A stretch of 64,000 bases of DNA from Clostridium sp. SM-530-WT-3G (GCF_012843905.1 NZ_JABAGC010000004.1:91688-155687), one strand, 5' to 3'; counted from the first letter of the stretch, positions 46,731 through 55,643 are shown. The notes: generated by a model from the sequence alone, not told the origin. Numbers and translations are program-made.

Positions 46731-48437
46731 TTATTTATATACTTCCAATTCATTGTTTTTCATATTTTCATTAATAGCTTCGATAAATTTTTCAGCAATT
46801 TCAGGATCAAATTGAGTTCCTGAACATCTTCTAATCTCTTCTAATCCTTCTTCATAACTCATCTTTTTATTATAAGGTCTGCTAGAAGTCATAGCATCAA
46901 AACTATCTACTATTGTTAATACTCTTACAAGATATGGAATTTCTTCACCTTTTAAATTACTTGGATAACCTTTTCCATCATATCTTTCATGATGATATAA
47001 GATAAGTGGAATAATTACATTTAAAGCTTCTACTGGTTTTATTATTTCAACTCCATTTGCTGGATGCTGCTTTAATATTTCCCACTCTTCATTATCAAGC
47101 TTCATTTTTTTAACCAATATATTTTTGCTTATATTAATTTTTCCTATATCATGCATATACGCACCATAAATTAATATATTCTTATCATTTTGACTAAGAT
47201 TAAGCTTATCAGCCATCATTCTACTATACATTACAACTCTTTCAATATGTCCATATGTATATTTATCCTTTGCATTAATAACACCTATAAGCGTTTTTAC
47301 AGATGTAACAAGTTCAACATCTTTTTCATCTATGTTGCTCTTAATTTCATCTAAAATTGAAGTATAAGCTTCAACTCTATTCTTATAGAAAAACTTTGCT
47401 CTATATAATGCATCATCTGCGCTCTTAATTAATTCAGTATCATTTTTGGCTTTATCAGGATAAACTGACACACCAAATGAAGCTGTCACCTTACCTTTTG
47501 GTTGAGTTTCTTCTCCTTCAAAATGTTCATCTTCGATTTTCATTCTTAATCTTTCAGCTATCTTTAAAGCATCTTCTTCACAAGTATTAGGCAATATAAT
47601 AGCAAATTCTTCTCCACCATATCTAGCACATATATCATTTTCCCTTACATTTTCCTTTATTACCTTACCCATTTTTTTTAAAACATAATCGCCTTTTTGA
47701 TGGCCATTCAAATCATTATAGTATTTAAAATTATCTATATCTATAAAAATCACAGATACAGAAGATTTATTCTTGCTTGCAATATTAACTTTTTCACTTA
47801 ATTTATCATAAAAATATCTATGGTTATAAAGCTCAGTAAGTCCATCAATATTAGCTATATTTTCTAAATACTTGATGTGTTCTCTCTCCATCTCAGTATA
47901 ATAACCTAATGGTAATGCTGTTAACATAAATACTCCGGCTAGAACAAGATCTTCCTGAAAATAATAATTTATAGTTGCATTAGGAAAGAAAATGATATCT
48001 AAACTCAAAATTATAATTGAAGATATTATAGCTGAAATAAGTCCACTTTTCTTTCCAAATTGAATTGTAGTCATAATTATTATAAACAAAAATAATAATT
48101 TAGCGTGTGTATCTCTAACCCCACAAATTATTACAACAATTGTGAACAACACCATAAACAAACCAATTTCAATCTTATTAAGAAAATTTTTATACTCATT
48201 ATCTGCTATATTATTAAAAAAGGACCATAATGAATATATAAAAATTAATACCACCAATGGTAAAAGTATATAAATAATCATATGGCATGCATTGTCTTTC
48301 CATAACAGATTATCTCTATTTATTGCAGATATAAATGTTTTAGATAACAATATACCCACTAATAATAATGCAGATAACTTAACAACTGCTACAATATTAT
48401 TAATCTGCTTCTGCTTTTGATTTTCTGTCTTACACAT
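46731..48437 (-). CDS. Membrane GGDEF plus HD-GYP c-di-GMP turnover protein
   Basis: 568 aa. About five to six membrane helices (residues ~15-180) act as a sensor. A GGDEF domain (~190-345) has an intact ARYGGEEFAII active site, so cyclase activity is expected. An HD-GYP domain (~365-560) has HDIGKINI and HHERYDGKGYP, the signature of c-di-GMP phosphodiesterases. It therefore has both synthetic and degradative modules. It lies 49 bases after agrD on the same strand, behind an 11-bp hairpin, with a GAGGTG box. That arrangement suggests agr-linked expression (inference). Confidence 0.94.
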   Translation of the reverse strand: MCKTENQKQKQINNIVAVVKLSALLLVGILLSKTFISAINRDNLLWKDNACHMIIYILLPLVVLIFIYSLWSFFNNIADNEYKNFLNKIEIGLFMVLFTIVVIICGVRDTHAKLLFLFIIIMTTIQFGKKSGLISAIISSIIILSLDIIFFPNATINYYFQEDLVLAGVFMLTALPLGYYTEMEREHIKYLENIANIDGLTELYNHRYFYDKLSEKVNIASKNKSSVSVIFIDIDNFKYYNDLNGHQKGDYVLKKMGKVIKENVRENDICARYGGEEFAIILPNTCEEDALKIAERLRMKIEDEHFEGEETQPKGKVTASFGVSVYPDKAKNDTELIKSADDALYRAKFFYKNRVEAYTSILDEIKSNIDEKDVELVTSVKTLIGVINAKDKYTYGHIERVVMYSRMMADKLNLSQNDKNILIYGAYMHDIGKINISKNILVKKMKLDNEEWEILKQHPANGVEIIKPVEALNVIIPLILYHHERYDGKGYPSNLKGEEIPYLVRVLTIVDSFDAMTSSRPYNKKMSYEEGLEEIRRCSGTQFDPEIAEKFIEAINENMKNNELEVYK

Positions 48438-48453
48438 AATACACCTCTATACC

Positions 48454-48478
48454 ATAATGAGGCATATTGCCTCATTAT
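48454..48478 (-). promoter_or_regulatory. Perfect hairpin between agrD and the GGDEF/HD-GYP gene
   Basis: Eleven-bp perfect stem ATAATGAGGCA / TGCCTCATTAT with a 3-base loop. It is a few bases upstream of the GAGGTG ribosome-binding box and has no T-run after it. It could partly terminate, stabilise the agrBD message after cleavage, or control translation of the downstream gene. Confidence 0.6.
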
Positions 48479-48486
48479 ATTTGCTG

Positions 48487-48612
48487 TTATTCATCTCTTA
48501 AGCATTTAGGCTCTTCTGGTTGATAATGAGACCAGAAGCATGCTGATGTTGCAACTATAGATGCAGCTGCTGTAGCTATTGCAGCAATACCTAATAATAA
48601 TTTATTTTTCAT
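48487..48612 (-). CDS. agrD: AgrD autoinducing-peptide precursor
   Basis: 41-aa quorum-sensing precursor. It starts at ATG 48612 behind GGAGG (48623-48627). The N-terminal amphipathic leader is MKNKLLLGIAAIATAAASIV, the core begins ATSACFWSHYQ, and the acidic tail is PEEPKCLRDE, needed for AgrB cleavage. The tail matches the C. perfringens AgrD, whose mature signal is the cyclic thiolactone CLWFT. Alignment predicts a five-residue ring of Cys-Phe-Trp-Ser-His here. Unusually, there is a second Cys in the tail. It follows agrB by 24 bases. Confidence 0.93.
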   Translation of the reverse strand: MKNKLLLGIAAIATAAASIVATSACFWSHYQPEEPKCLRDE

Positions 48613-48636
48613 TATATAAATACCTCCATAAAAATT

Positions 48637-49257
48637 TTAATTAATATATTTAAATATATTATGTCCTGCTTGAGTTAATGAGAAAACCTGCCACACTACT
48701 CCACTGCAGATACATAAAATATATTTTAACACTACTGTTTTTTTAGTAATTGCAAAAATTAATAAGCACAATATAATAACCAATAAATACATACTTAAAA
48801 TAATTAATGATGATTTCTTTAATCTCAATTTCTTTTTCATACTACGTATTGGCTTATTGGGACTATCAACTGGTGCAAGCTTATAAATAAGGTAATAAGC
48901 ATATAAAAATATAATAATAATTAATAAGCAGACATATAGAAAACTTATATTTATGTTTTTCAAAATACATGCCAGTCCAACACTAAATGTAGTTCCTATT
49001 AGTACACATTTTTCTGGAGAACTTGCATGTGCACCACCAGAACTTTTTCTTAATATACTTACAACAAATGAAATAATTAATGATTCAATTAATACATTAA
49101 AAATCATTCCAAATATTATTACACAGATAATGTTTATAATCATTTGACTTAAAGCAAATATTCCGTATTTGACTACATCCGCTTTTTCTTTATTCAAATC
49201 TAATTCCTTTGCCAAATAGCTTGTAACATTATCACACATAGAACTAATAATATTCAT
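48637..49257 (-). CDS. agrB: AgrB accessory gene regulator / AgrD-processing cysteine protease
   Basis: Integral-membrane cysteine endopeptidase that removes the AgrD tail and forms the thiolactone. 206 aa with about six membrane helices. The catalytic His and Cys are in SSGGAHASSPEKCVL. A basic cytoplasmic loop (SMKKKLRLKKSS) follows. Translation starts at ATG 49257, inside the 3' end of the upstream gene (14-base overlap), with an AAGAGGAAG box. agrD follows directly. No agrC kinase or agrA regulator lies in the window, so a receptor elsewhere (e.g. a VirS-type kinase) must be used. Confidence 0.96.
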   Translation of the reverse strand: MNIISSMCDNVTSYLAKELDLNKEKADVVKYGIFALSQMIINIICVIIFGMIFNVLIESLIISFVVSILRKSSGGAHASSPEKCVLIGTTFSVGLACILKNINISFLYVCLLIIIIFLYAYYLIYKLAPVDSPNKPIRSMKKKLRLKKSSLIILSMYLLVIILCLLIFAITKKTVVLKYILCICSGVVWQVFSLTQAGHNIFKYIN

Positions 49258-49708
49258 TTTTCTTCCTCTTTTTAATAACGTATATAATCACTGTTATAAA
49301 TAAATATATTATTAAAGATGGAATCCCACATAAAGTTTTTGTAATATTATTATCCATCAAACTTTGTATATTATTACCAAATAATAAATTTAAAAATAGC
49401 ATATTTAATGCTTCACAAACAAATAAAAATATGGTGCAAAGCATTGATGCTTTTATACTCATAAGTATATCTACTTTATAAAAAATAGTAATAAGTGCAA
49501 TCATAACAAAAATATTTATCATAGTATGAACACCATAATTTATTGGTAGTCTCCTTACTAAATATTCAAGTAATGAGAATAAAACGCTGCAAATAACATA
49601 CTCATTTCTTTTAACTTTTACACCGCATAAAATGTTTATTGATAAAATCAATATAAAAGCTTCTGGTAATGTTCTTGCTAAATATTCAAATAGAGTTAAG
49701 CTTAACAA
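49244..49708 (-). CDS. Membrane protein resembling a kinase-less AgrC-type sensor domain
   Basis: 154 aa, five to six predicted membrane helices, ending in KKRKKNEYY. Its layout (LFEYLARTLPEAFILILSINILCG, LEYLVRRLPINYGVHTMINIFVM) resembles the N-terminal sensor of GHKL kinases in agr systems, but no dimerisation or ATPase domain follows. The start is TTG 49708 behind AGGGGG, overlapping the upstream gene by 7 bases. At its end it overlaps agrB by 14 bases. The tight overlaps imply translational coupling and a joint function with AgrBD. The role is unknown; similarity to sensor domains is judged by eye. Confidence 0.65.
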   Translation of the reverse strand: MLSLTLFEYLARTLPEAFILILSINILCGVKVKRNEYVICSVLFSLLEYLVRRLPINYGVHTMINIFVMIALITIFYKVDILMSIKASMLCTIFLFVCEALNMLFLNLLFGNNIQSLMDNNITKTLCGIPSLIIYLFITVIIYVIKKRKKNEYY

Positions 49709-50256
49709 TTTTTATTTTCCCCCTGTAAATTAATTTTTTTTATAGAATAGTATATTATAAGAAATACAAACACTCTTATACATACATCTCCAACACTTAA
49801 TATGGTATATCCTAAATCAATATAATCAGTTAAAAATTTTATATTGGAATTCATACTCCCTAAAATATGAATATCATTAACTCTATGATAATTTTCCAAG
49901 GTAGTTCTTCTAACATGATATGACAATGATTGAAATACAGGCATAAATCCACCATTAGCCTTTATTGCAATATCATTTAGTATCCCTCCAAATACCATAA
50001 AAGCTGATCCAATAATAGCTTGAACATATAACTTATACTTAAATATTAATCCCCAGTACAATAATAGATATACAGTTGTTGCACTTCCAAATATCTCTAA
50101 AATCTTATAATCACCATAATAAGCAAAGAATTGTCCTATTACAGTAATAATTTCAAATCCAATTACAGGATATATTGCCCATGTCTTAAATAAAGGTTTA
50201 ATATCATATTTCTTTATTTTCGCCCATAGCAATGACAATATTATTGTTTCAAGCAT
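49702..50256 (-). CDS. DUF5317-type membrane protein
   Basis: First gene of the agr operon; 184 aa with about five membrane helices. The pattern FMVFGGILNDIAIKANGGFMPVF..FLTDYIDLGYTILSVGDVCIRV matches the DUF5317 family by eye (Asn-x-Gly-Gly-x-Met-Pro loop and SxGDV near the end). Such proteins recur beside agr-like and GHKL-kinase loci in clostridia, but their function is unknown. An AGGAGG box lies 4 bases before ATG 50256. Its stop overlaps the next start by 7 bases. A TATAAT hexamer at 50322-50317 may be its -10. Confidence 0.75.
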   Translation of the reverse strand: MLETIILSLLWAKIKKYDIKPLFKTWAIYPVIGFEIITVIGQFFAYYGDYKILEIFGSATTVYLLLYWGLIFKYKLYVQAIIGSAFMVFGGILNDIAIKANGGFMPVFQSLSYHVRRTTLENYHRVNDIHILGSMNSNIKFLTDYIDLGYTILSVGDVCIRVFVFLIIYYSIKKINLQGENKNC

Positions 50257-50457
50257 ATCTCCTCCTAAGTAAAATATATTTTTAACTAATTAGTAAATTA
50301 TTGAGCGAACTTATTTATTATAATATTTATCGACTTTTTTTGCTATAGTTTTTTTAAAATATTATATTCACTTTAAATTTAACATCATTTCTCCACATAT
50401 TTTATCATATCAAAAATAATCAACTTGTTTTATTTTGTCGAATTCATAATTCTAAAA

Positions 50458-50486
50458 ATACACACCTCAAACCATAAGGTGTGTAT
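50458..50486 (-). terminator. Terminator of the GH67 operon
   Basis: Perfect 10-bp stem ATACACACCT / AGGTGTGTAT with a 9-base loop. On the minus strand it is followed by TTTTTAGAATT. It lies 28 bases after the GH67 stop. Confidence 0.85.
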
Positions 50487-50514
50487 CTTTATATTTTATA
50501 ATCAACTTAAATAT

Positions 50515-52629
50515 TTAATATATTTTCCTTCCAGCTTTATCTTTTATACCAGTCATTCTATAAAAATAAGTATTTATTCTATCTCTCCATTCACATGCAC
50601 TTTCAAGCTGTTCCTTCAATCTATTTAATACATGTTCATAGATTTCTATATCTACTTTCTCTTTAAGTTTCATCCACTTACCTATAAAATTTTCTACATT
50701 TTCGTATCCTTTAAAATGAGTATCATATATATGTTGAATCACAGTTTTACCACTTTTTAATTTCTTGGTATAAGGTACATGATGGAAAAATAATATAAGT
50801 TCATCAGGACATTTATTTATATCTTCATAGATACTGCTTAATGGGTAATTATATTGTCCACTATATCCTGTACCAGTTTCAACAGTTCTGTCTATTCCAA
50901 TTCCTCTACAGTCTGCCCTATTATAAGTTCCCCATGGTGAAAATTCATATCCATCAACATCTGGTCCATAATGCACTGTTGGTGTTACCATCCATCCTAT
51001 TCCAAGTGGTGATGTATAATCTTCATATGTTTTCCATGATTCTCTTAATATGAAGCCTGTATTCTTAATTACCTCTTCATCATTACCTAAAGACTGCTTA
51101 ATCCATTCTTTAATTATCTGTTCACTTGAAATATCATAATTCCAGCAGATTCGTCCAAAACCATAAAGATTAGCTTGAGCTAAATAATGCCCTGTCCAGT
51201 TTTCATCATTGCCAATATTGGCAATGCCAGCAATTCCACTTATTCTTTCACCTGCTTCTGATTTTTTTCCTTCTGCATAGGTACTTTGTTTTAATGCTTC
51301 TTTCCACATAGGTACTAAGAAACATACATGCTTCTGCTGTCCTGTATATTCTTGAGTAATTTCTAACTCCATTATCTTATTAGTATTTTGCATTGTTCCA
51401 AACAAAGGTGAAAGAGGTTCCCTAACCTGAAAATCCATAGGTCCGTTTTTTATTTGAAGATAAACATTATCCATAAACTTACCATCTAAAGGATTAAAAC
51501 AATCATACGCTGCCTTTGCCCTGTCAGTTTTATAATCTCTCCAATCTTGCCTACAATTATATACGAAACATCTCCATATAACTATTCCACCATATGGTTT
51601 TAGTAATTCTGCAAATAAATTTGCTCCATCTGCATGATTTCTACCATAAGTAAACGGTCCTGGTCTGCCCTCTGAATCGGCTTTAATCATGAAGCCCCCA
51701 AGTTCTGGAACTCTTTCGTATATAAACTCTATCCTTTCTTCCCACCAATTTTTAACATCATCATTTAATGGATCTGAAGTATCTAAATATCCTAGAGTTA
51801 TTGGTGAAGCAAAATTTATACTTAAAAAGACTTTAATTCCCCACTTACCGAAAATATCACTTAAAGATTTAACCATATCTATCTTTTCTTCAATAAGCTC
51901 TGTTTCTTCTTTATGCACATTTGTATTATTAATAACTATTGAATTTATACCTACTGAACACAGTAATCTTCCATAATCATTAATTCTTTTTGTATTTTCA
52001 TTAAGTACATATTCATCATCAAAGCTATCTCTTATAACTTGACTATTAGCTCCTATTCCTATAGTTGCCATTATAGATTTTGTTCTTTCCCTATTTTTTC
52101 TACCTTCATATAATATCGAACTTCCAGCATATCCTCTTTCTATAGTTCCATCAATATTATCCCATTGATTTATAATTCTTAAATCTTTTTTAGGATTTTC
52201 TATAATTAATTGACTTTCATCATAAGAATTGCAATCAATTAATCTTAAAAATCCAAATACACCATATAGAATTCCATTTTGAGAAACACCTTGAATTCTT
52301 ATGCATTCATTCTTATCATCTACTTTCTGATACTTTATGCAGTATCCATCATTAACCAGATTATTTTCAAATGTATATTCTAATACTAAATATTTATTAT
52401 TATCTACTTTACTTTCATCCTCATAAATTAATATTCCAGAAATGCAATTCATATCCAAATCTTTACTTTCAGTATCTAAAACACTTCTATTTAATTCACT
52501 TAATGCTGTATCTATTAATTTTCCATTACACTTAACAACAATATTTTTCAAATACTCTTTGTAGCTACTATTGTTAACTCCTTTATGGCTTAACCAGCAT
52601 GAATACATGGAATTCTCTTTATTTCTCAT
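50515..52629 (-). CDS. aguA: GH67 alpha-glucuronidase
   Basis: Releases (4-O-methyl)glucuronic acid from the non-reducing end of xylo-oligosaccharides. 704 aa, the usual GH67 length. An N-terminal beta domain (~1-150) precedes the barrel, which has IKADSEGRPGPFTYGRNHADG (~315-335, general acid Glu) and FMDNVYLQIKNGPMDFQVREPLSPLF (~385-407, with the Asp and Glu base pair). A long helical C-terminus follows. There is no signal peptide, so it is cytoplasmic. A GAGGTGAAAG box precedes the ATG. It is the third gene of uxuA-uxuB-aguA, 27 bases after uxuB, feeding glucuronate to that pathway. Confidence 0.96.
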   Translation of the reverse strand: MRNKENSMYSCWLSHKGVNNSSYKEYLKNIVVKCNGKLIDTALSELNRSVLDTESKDLDMNCISGILIYEDESKVDNNKYLVLEYTFENNLVNDGYCIKYQKVDDKNECIRIQGVSQNGILYGVFGFLRLIDCNSYDESQLIIENPKKDLRIINQWDNIDGTIERGYAGSSILYEGRKNRERTKSIMATIGIGANSQVIRDSFDDEYVLNENTKRINDYGRLLCSVGINSIVINNTNVHKEETELIEEKIDMVKSLSDIFGKWGIKVFLSINFASPITLGYLDTSDPLNDDVKNWWEERIEFIYERVPELGGFMIKADSEGRPGPFTYGRNHADGANLFAELLKPYGGIVIWRCFVYNCRQDWRDYKTDRAKAAYDCFNPLDGKFMDNVYLQIKNGPMDFQVREPLSPLFGTMQNTNKIMELEITQEYTGQQKHVCFLVPMWKEALKQSTYAEGKKSEAGERISGIAGIANIGNDENWTGHYLAQANLYGFGRICWNYDISSEQIIKEWIKQSLGNDEEVIKNTGFILRESWKTYEDYTSPLGIGWMVTPTVHYGPDVDGYEFSPWGTYNRADCRGIGIDRTVETGTGYSGQYNYPLSSIYEDINKCPDELILFFHHVPYTKKLKSGKTVIQHIYDTHFKGYENVENFIGKWMKLKEKVDIEIYEHVLNRLKEQLESACEWRDRINTYFYRMTGIKDKAGRKIY

Positions 52630-52656
52630 ACTTTCACCTCACCAACACTTTAGAAA

Positions 52657-54270
52657 TTAGTCTAAATATTTTATTAATGTTCTACGTACTGCACCTATTC
52701 CAGATATTAATTCTTCAAAATATTCTTCAACCTGTTTTGCAAGACCAACCCTATATAAATCAATTCCAAATATATTTTCATTTGATAATATAGGCATTAA
52801 ATAACTTGTAAATAATCCTCTCTGACCAAGTTTAATGTCTTTAACACATTCCTTTAAAGTAGATAACATTGGATCAAAACTTAATTCAAATTCTTTCCCT
52901 TCATCATCTACACCTAAAAGATACCTGCACCATCCTGCAATAACAAGAGGTATATACTTCAAATCTTCAATTTCTAATTCATCACTATCGACATATGCTT
53001 TAATAGTTTCTCCATATCTAATAGAAAGCTTTTGTGAAGTATCTGTTGCTATTCTTTGAGGAGTATCAGGCATAAAAGGATTAGGAATTCTTATATTTAT
53101 TACTTCATCTATAAAGTCTTTAGGATTAATTATTCTAGGATTTACAACTACAGGAAGCCCCTCTTCATAACCTATCTTTTTCACTAATTCCTTTAATTCT
53201 TTATCATTCATTTCTTCTGAAATTCTAGTATAAGATAAAAGACATCCAAATACTGCAAGTGCTGTATGAAGTGGATTTAAGCATGTACATACTTTCATTT
53301 TTTCAACTTTATCTACAGTATTTCTATCTGTAAATTTAACTCCTGCTTCTTCAAGCGCTGGTCTTCCATTAGGGAACCAGTCTTCAATTACAAGATATTC
53401 ACATTCTTCTGAATTAGTAAAATTACTTACATAAGTATTTTTATTAGTAACCTTAGGCTCAACATCTTCAATTCCATCATTTATAAGAACTTCCATTACT
53501 TTTAAGTCTGGCCTTGGAGTAATCTTATCTATCATAGACCATGGGAATGACACTAACTGAGGATTATTAATATAATCTTTAAATCCTTTTTCAACTAATC
53601 CATTATCTTCCCAGACTTCTGCAAATTTATTAACTGCATCATATAATTTACTTCCATTATGAGAACAGTTGTCCATGCTTACTAAAGCAAGCTTTTTCTT
53701 TCCACTTAAATATCTTTCATACACTAATGATGCAATTTTCCCCATATAGCTAATTGGCTTTTTATAACCATTTTTAAAATCTTCTTCTACATCTTTAAGA
53801 GTATTATTATTCTTATCTACAAGATAATATCCTTTTTCTGTTATAGTAAAGCTGGCCATTTGAAGAGAATCTTTTCTAAATATCTCCTTTAATCTATCAA
53901 AATCCTCTTTGAATTCTGGATCAGCTTTAAGACTTTCCGACATACTACCTACTACTGTCTTTTCTATTGAACCATCACTTTTTAAAATTACAAGTATATT
54001 TAAATTGTCGCATGGTCTATTTATTGCATCTATAATTTCACAGTCATATCCTTCTGCAACTACTATTCCTTTGTCAGTTTTTCCTTCATTTAAAAGCTTT
54101 TGCTGAAGCATAGCTGGAAAAGCTTTAAATATATTACCACTTCCAAAGTGAACCCATACTGGATTTTCCTTTGTACTTTGAATCATTTTTTCTATATTAA
54201 ATTCAGGAATATTATAATTTCTGCTTTTCCAAAACTCTTTATCACACAAATTCTTATAATTTAATTTCAT
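52657..54270 (-). CDS. uxuB: Fructuronate reductase (mannitol dehydrogenase family)
   Basis: Reduces D-fructuronate to D-mannonate with NADH in glucuronate catabolism. The 537-aa polyol-dehydrogenase-family protein has WVHFGSGNIFKAFPAMLQQ (nucleotide-binding start) and the substrate-site stretch VKVCTCLNPLHTALAVFGCLL near residue 310. A family Lys lies in the K-x-x-x-x-N-x-x-H-like context. Mannitol dehydrogenase or tagaturonate reductase are alternatives, but position between uxuA and GH67 decides for fructuronate. The GGAGG box is 8 bases before the ATG. It is in an operon with uxuA (58-base gap). Confidence 0.93.
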   Translation of the reverse strand: MKLNYKNLCDKEFWKSRNYNIPEFNIEKMIQSTKENPVWVHFGSGNIFKAFPAMLQQKLLNEGKTDKGIVVAEGYDCEIIDAINRPCDNLNILVILKSDGSIEKTVVGSMSESLKADPEFKEDFDRLKEIFRKDSLQMASFTITEKGYYLVDKNNNTLKDVEEDFKNGYKKPISYMGKIASLVYERYLSGKKKLALVSMDNCSHNGSKLYDAVNKFAEVWEDNGLVEKGFKDYINNPQLVSFPWSMIDKITPRPDLKVMEVLINDGIEDVEPKVTNKNTYVSNFTNSEECEYLVIEDWFPNGRPALEEAGVKFTDRNTVDKVEKMKVCTCLNPLHTALAVFGCLLSYTRISEEMNDKELKELVKKIGYEEGLPVVVNPRIINPKDFIDEVINIRIPNPFMPDTPQRIATDTSQKLSIRYGETIKAYVDSDELEIEDLKYIPLVIAGWCRYLLGVDDEGKEFELSFDPMLSTLKECVKDIKLGQRGLFTSYLMPILSNENIFGIDLYRVGLAKQVEEYFEELISGIGAVRRTLIKYLD

Positions 54271-54328
54271 CTATAATACCTCCATACTTTTCATGCTCCA
54301 ATTATATAAATTTAAGAACTATAAACTA

Positions 54329-55396
54329 TTATTTAGATGATTTTTGAAGGCTTTCCCATATACCATTTAAATATGTTGCACCTAGTGCTCTATCATATAA
54401 TCCATAGCCTGGCATTGATACTTCCCCCCATATATTTCTTCCATGATCAGGCCTAATTACTCCATCAAATCCTGTTTCATATAAAGTTTTCATTATTTCA
54501 TACATGTCCAATGAACCATCAGATGATAAATGAGCTGCTTCATCAAATTTTCCTTTTCCTTGATATTTAATATTCCTAACATGTGCAAATGGTATTCTTC
54601 CCTTTAAGCTTCTTATAATATCACAAATATCATTATCAGGATTCGAACCAAGGGAACCTGTGCATAAAGTAACACCATTGCATGGACTATCTACAGCCTT
54701 CATTAACCTTAATAAATTTTCCTTATTTCTAATTATTCTTGGTAATCCAAATACAGGCCAAGCTGGATCATCTGGGTGGATAGCCATTCTTATATTATAT
54801 TTTTCACATGTAGGAATAATTGCTTCAAGAAAATACTTTAGATTTTCAAATAGCTTTTCTTCATCTACACTACTATACATTTCAAATAATTCTTTTAATT
54901 TTGAAAGTCTTTCTGGTTCCCACCCAGGTAATGTAAATCCATTAGACATTGATTCCATAGAAGTCTTTAAATTATTAGGATTAATCTTGTCTATAAGTTC
55001 CTGATCATATGATAAAGCTGTTGAATCATCAGGTCTTACTTTAGCTAAATCAGACCTTGTCCAATCAAATATAGGCATAAAATTGTAACATACCATATTT
55101 ATATTTTCTTCACCTAAATGTTTTAAGGTTTCAATATAGTTTTCTATATATTGTTCACGTTTTCCATTTCCAATCTTAATATCATCATGTATATTTACAC
55201 TTTCTATTCCTAATAATTTTAGGCCTGCATCTTCCACTTCTTTTTTCATAGCCTTAATTCTTTCTCTGCTCCATACATCTCCAGGCATAGTATCATATAA
55301 AGTTGTAATTACACCTTTTACTCCTGGTACTTGTCTTATATTTTCTAAAGTAACACTATCAAATCCAGTTCCAAACCATCTCAATGTCATTTCCAT
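54329..55396 (-). CDS. uxuA: Mannonate dehydratase
   Basis: Dehydrates D-mannonate to 2-keto-3-deoxygluconate. 355-aa TIM-barrel protein starting MEMTLRWFGTGFDSVTL. It has the metal and substrate segments MAIHPDDPAWPVFGLPRI, LCTGSLGSN and HLSSDGSLDMYEI, and ends with GVIRPDHGRNIWGE, all typical of UxuA. Start ATG 55396 behind AAGGGGAAA; a second ATG two codons later is also possible. It is the first gene of the uxuA-uxuB-aguA group. kdgK and kdgA are not in the window. Confidence 0.96.
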   Translation of the reverse strand: MEMTLRWFGTGFDSVTLENIRQVPGVKGVITTLYDTMPGDVWSRERIKAMKKEVEDAGLKLLGIESVNIHDDIKIGNGKREQYIENYIETLKHLGEENINMVCYNFMPIFDWTRSDLAKVRPDDSTALSYDQELIDKINPNNLKTSMESMSNGFTLPGWEPERLSKLKELFEMYSSVDEEKLFENLKYFLEAIIPTCEKYNIRMAIHPDDPAWPVFGLPRIIRNKENLLRLMKAVDSPCNGVTLCTGSLGSNPDNDICDIIRSLKGRIPFAHVRNIKYQGKGKFDEAAHLSSDGSLDMYEIMKTLYETGFDGVIRPDHGRNIWGEVSMPGYGLYDRALGATYLNGIWESLQKSSK

Positions 55397-55449
55397 AAGT
55401 AATTTCCCCTTTTCTCCTAGCTAATTCTATTATTCTCATACATATTTCT

Positions 55450-55519
55450 AATAAAAAATCTTATAAAAACTACAGAACTATATCCCATAAGTTCTACAGT
55501 TCTTATAAGATATAGTTCT
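55450..55519 (-). terminator. Long hairpin with T-run between GH3 and uxuA genes
   Basis: Eleven-bp stem AGAACTATATC / GATATAGTTCT (55474-55484 / 55509-55519) encloses an inner ATAAG / CTTAT stem. On the minus strand it is followed by AGTTTTTATAAGATTTTTTATT. It lies only ~55 bases before the uxuA start, so it may act as a terminator for GH3 or as an attenuator for uxuAB-aguA. Confidence 0.7.
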
Positions 55520-55574
55520 TAAGTTCTGTAAATCCCAAATTTTATAAACTTTTATATACTTAAATCTATACTAT

Positions 55575-55613
55575 CTGGAACTCTAAATTTTAAAATAAGA
55601 TTTAAAGTTCCAG
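55575..55613 (-). terminator. Hairpin after the GH3 gene
   Basis: Inverted repeat CTGGAACTcTAAAT / ATTTAaAGTTCCAG 30 bases after the GH3 stop. The T-run after it is weak. It may be an mRNA 3'-end stabiliser working with the following hairpin. Confidence 0.55.
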
Positions 55614-55643
55614 AAATACTCTTAAGTTATTGCAACTAGAATA

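Noticed and set aside
48454..48478. Rho-independent terminator after agrD
   Set aside because: The stem is strong but no T-run follows and a ribosome-binding site comes immediately after it, so I list it as a regulatory hairpin instead.
50257..50457. VirR or AgrA binding repeats upstream of the agr operon
   Set aside because: I looked for paired CCAGTT-NNNCAC-type boxes and similar direct repeats and found none; only a TATAAT hexamer stands out.
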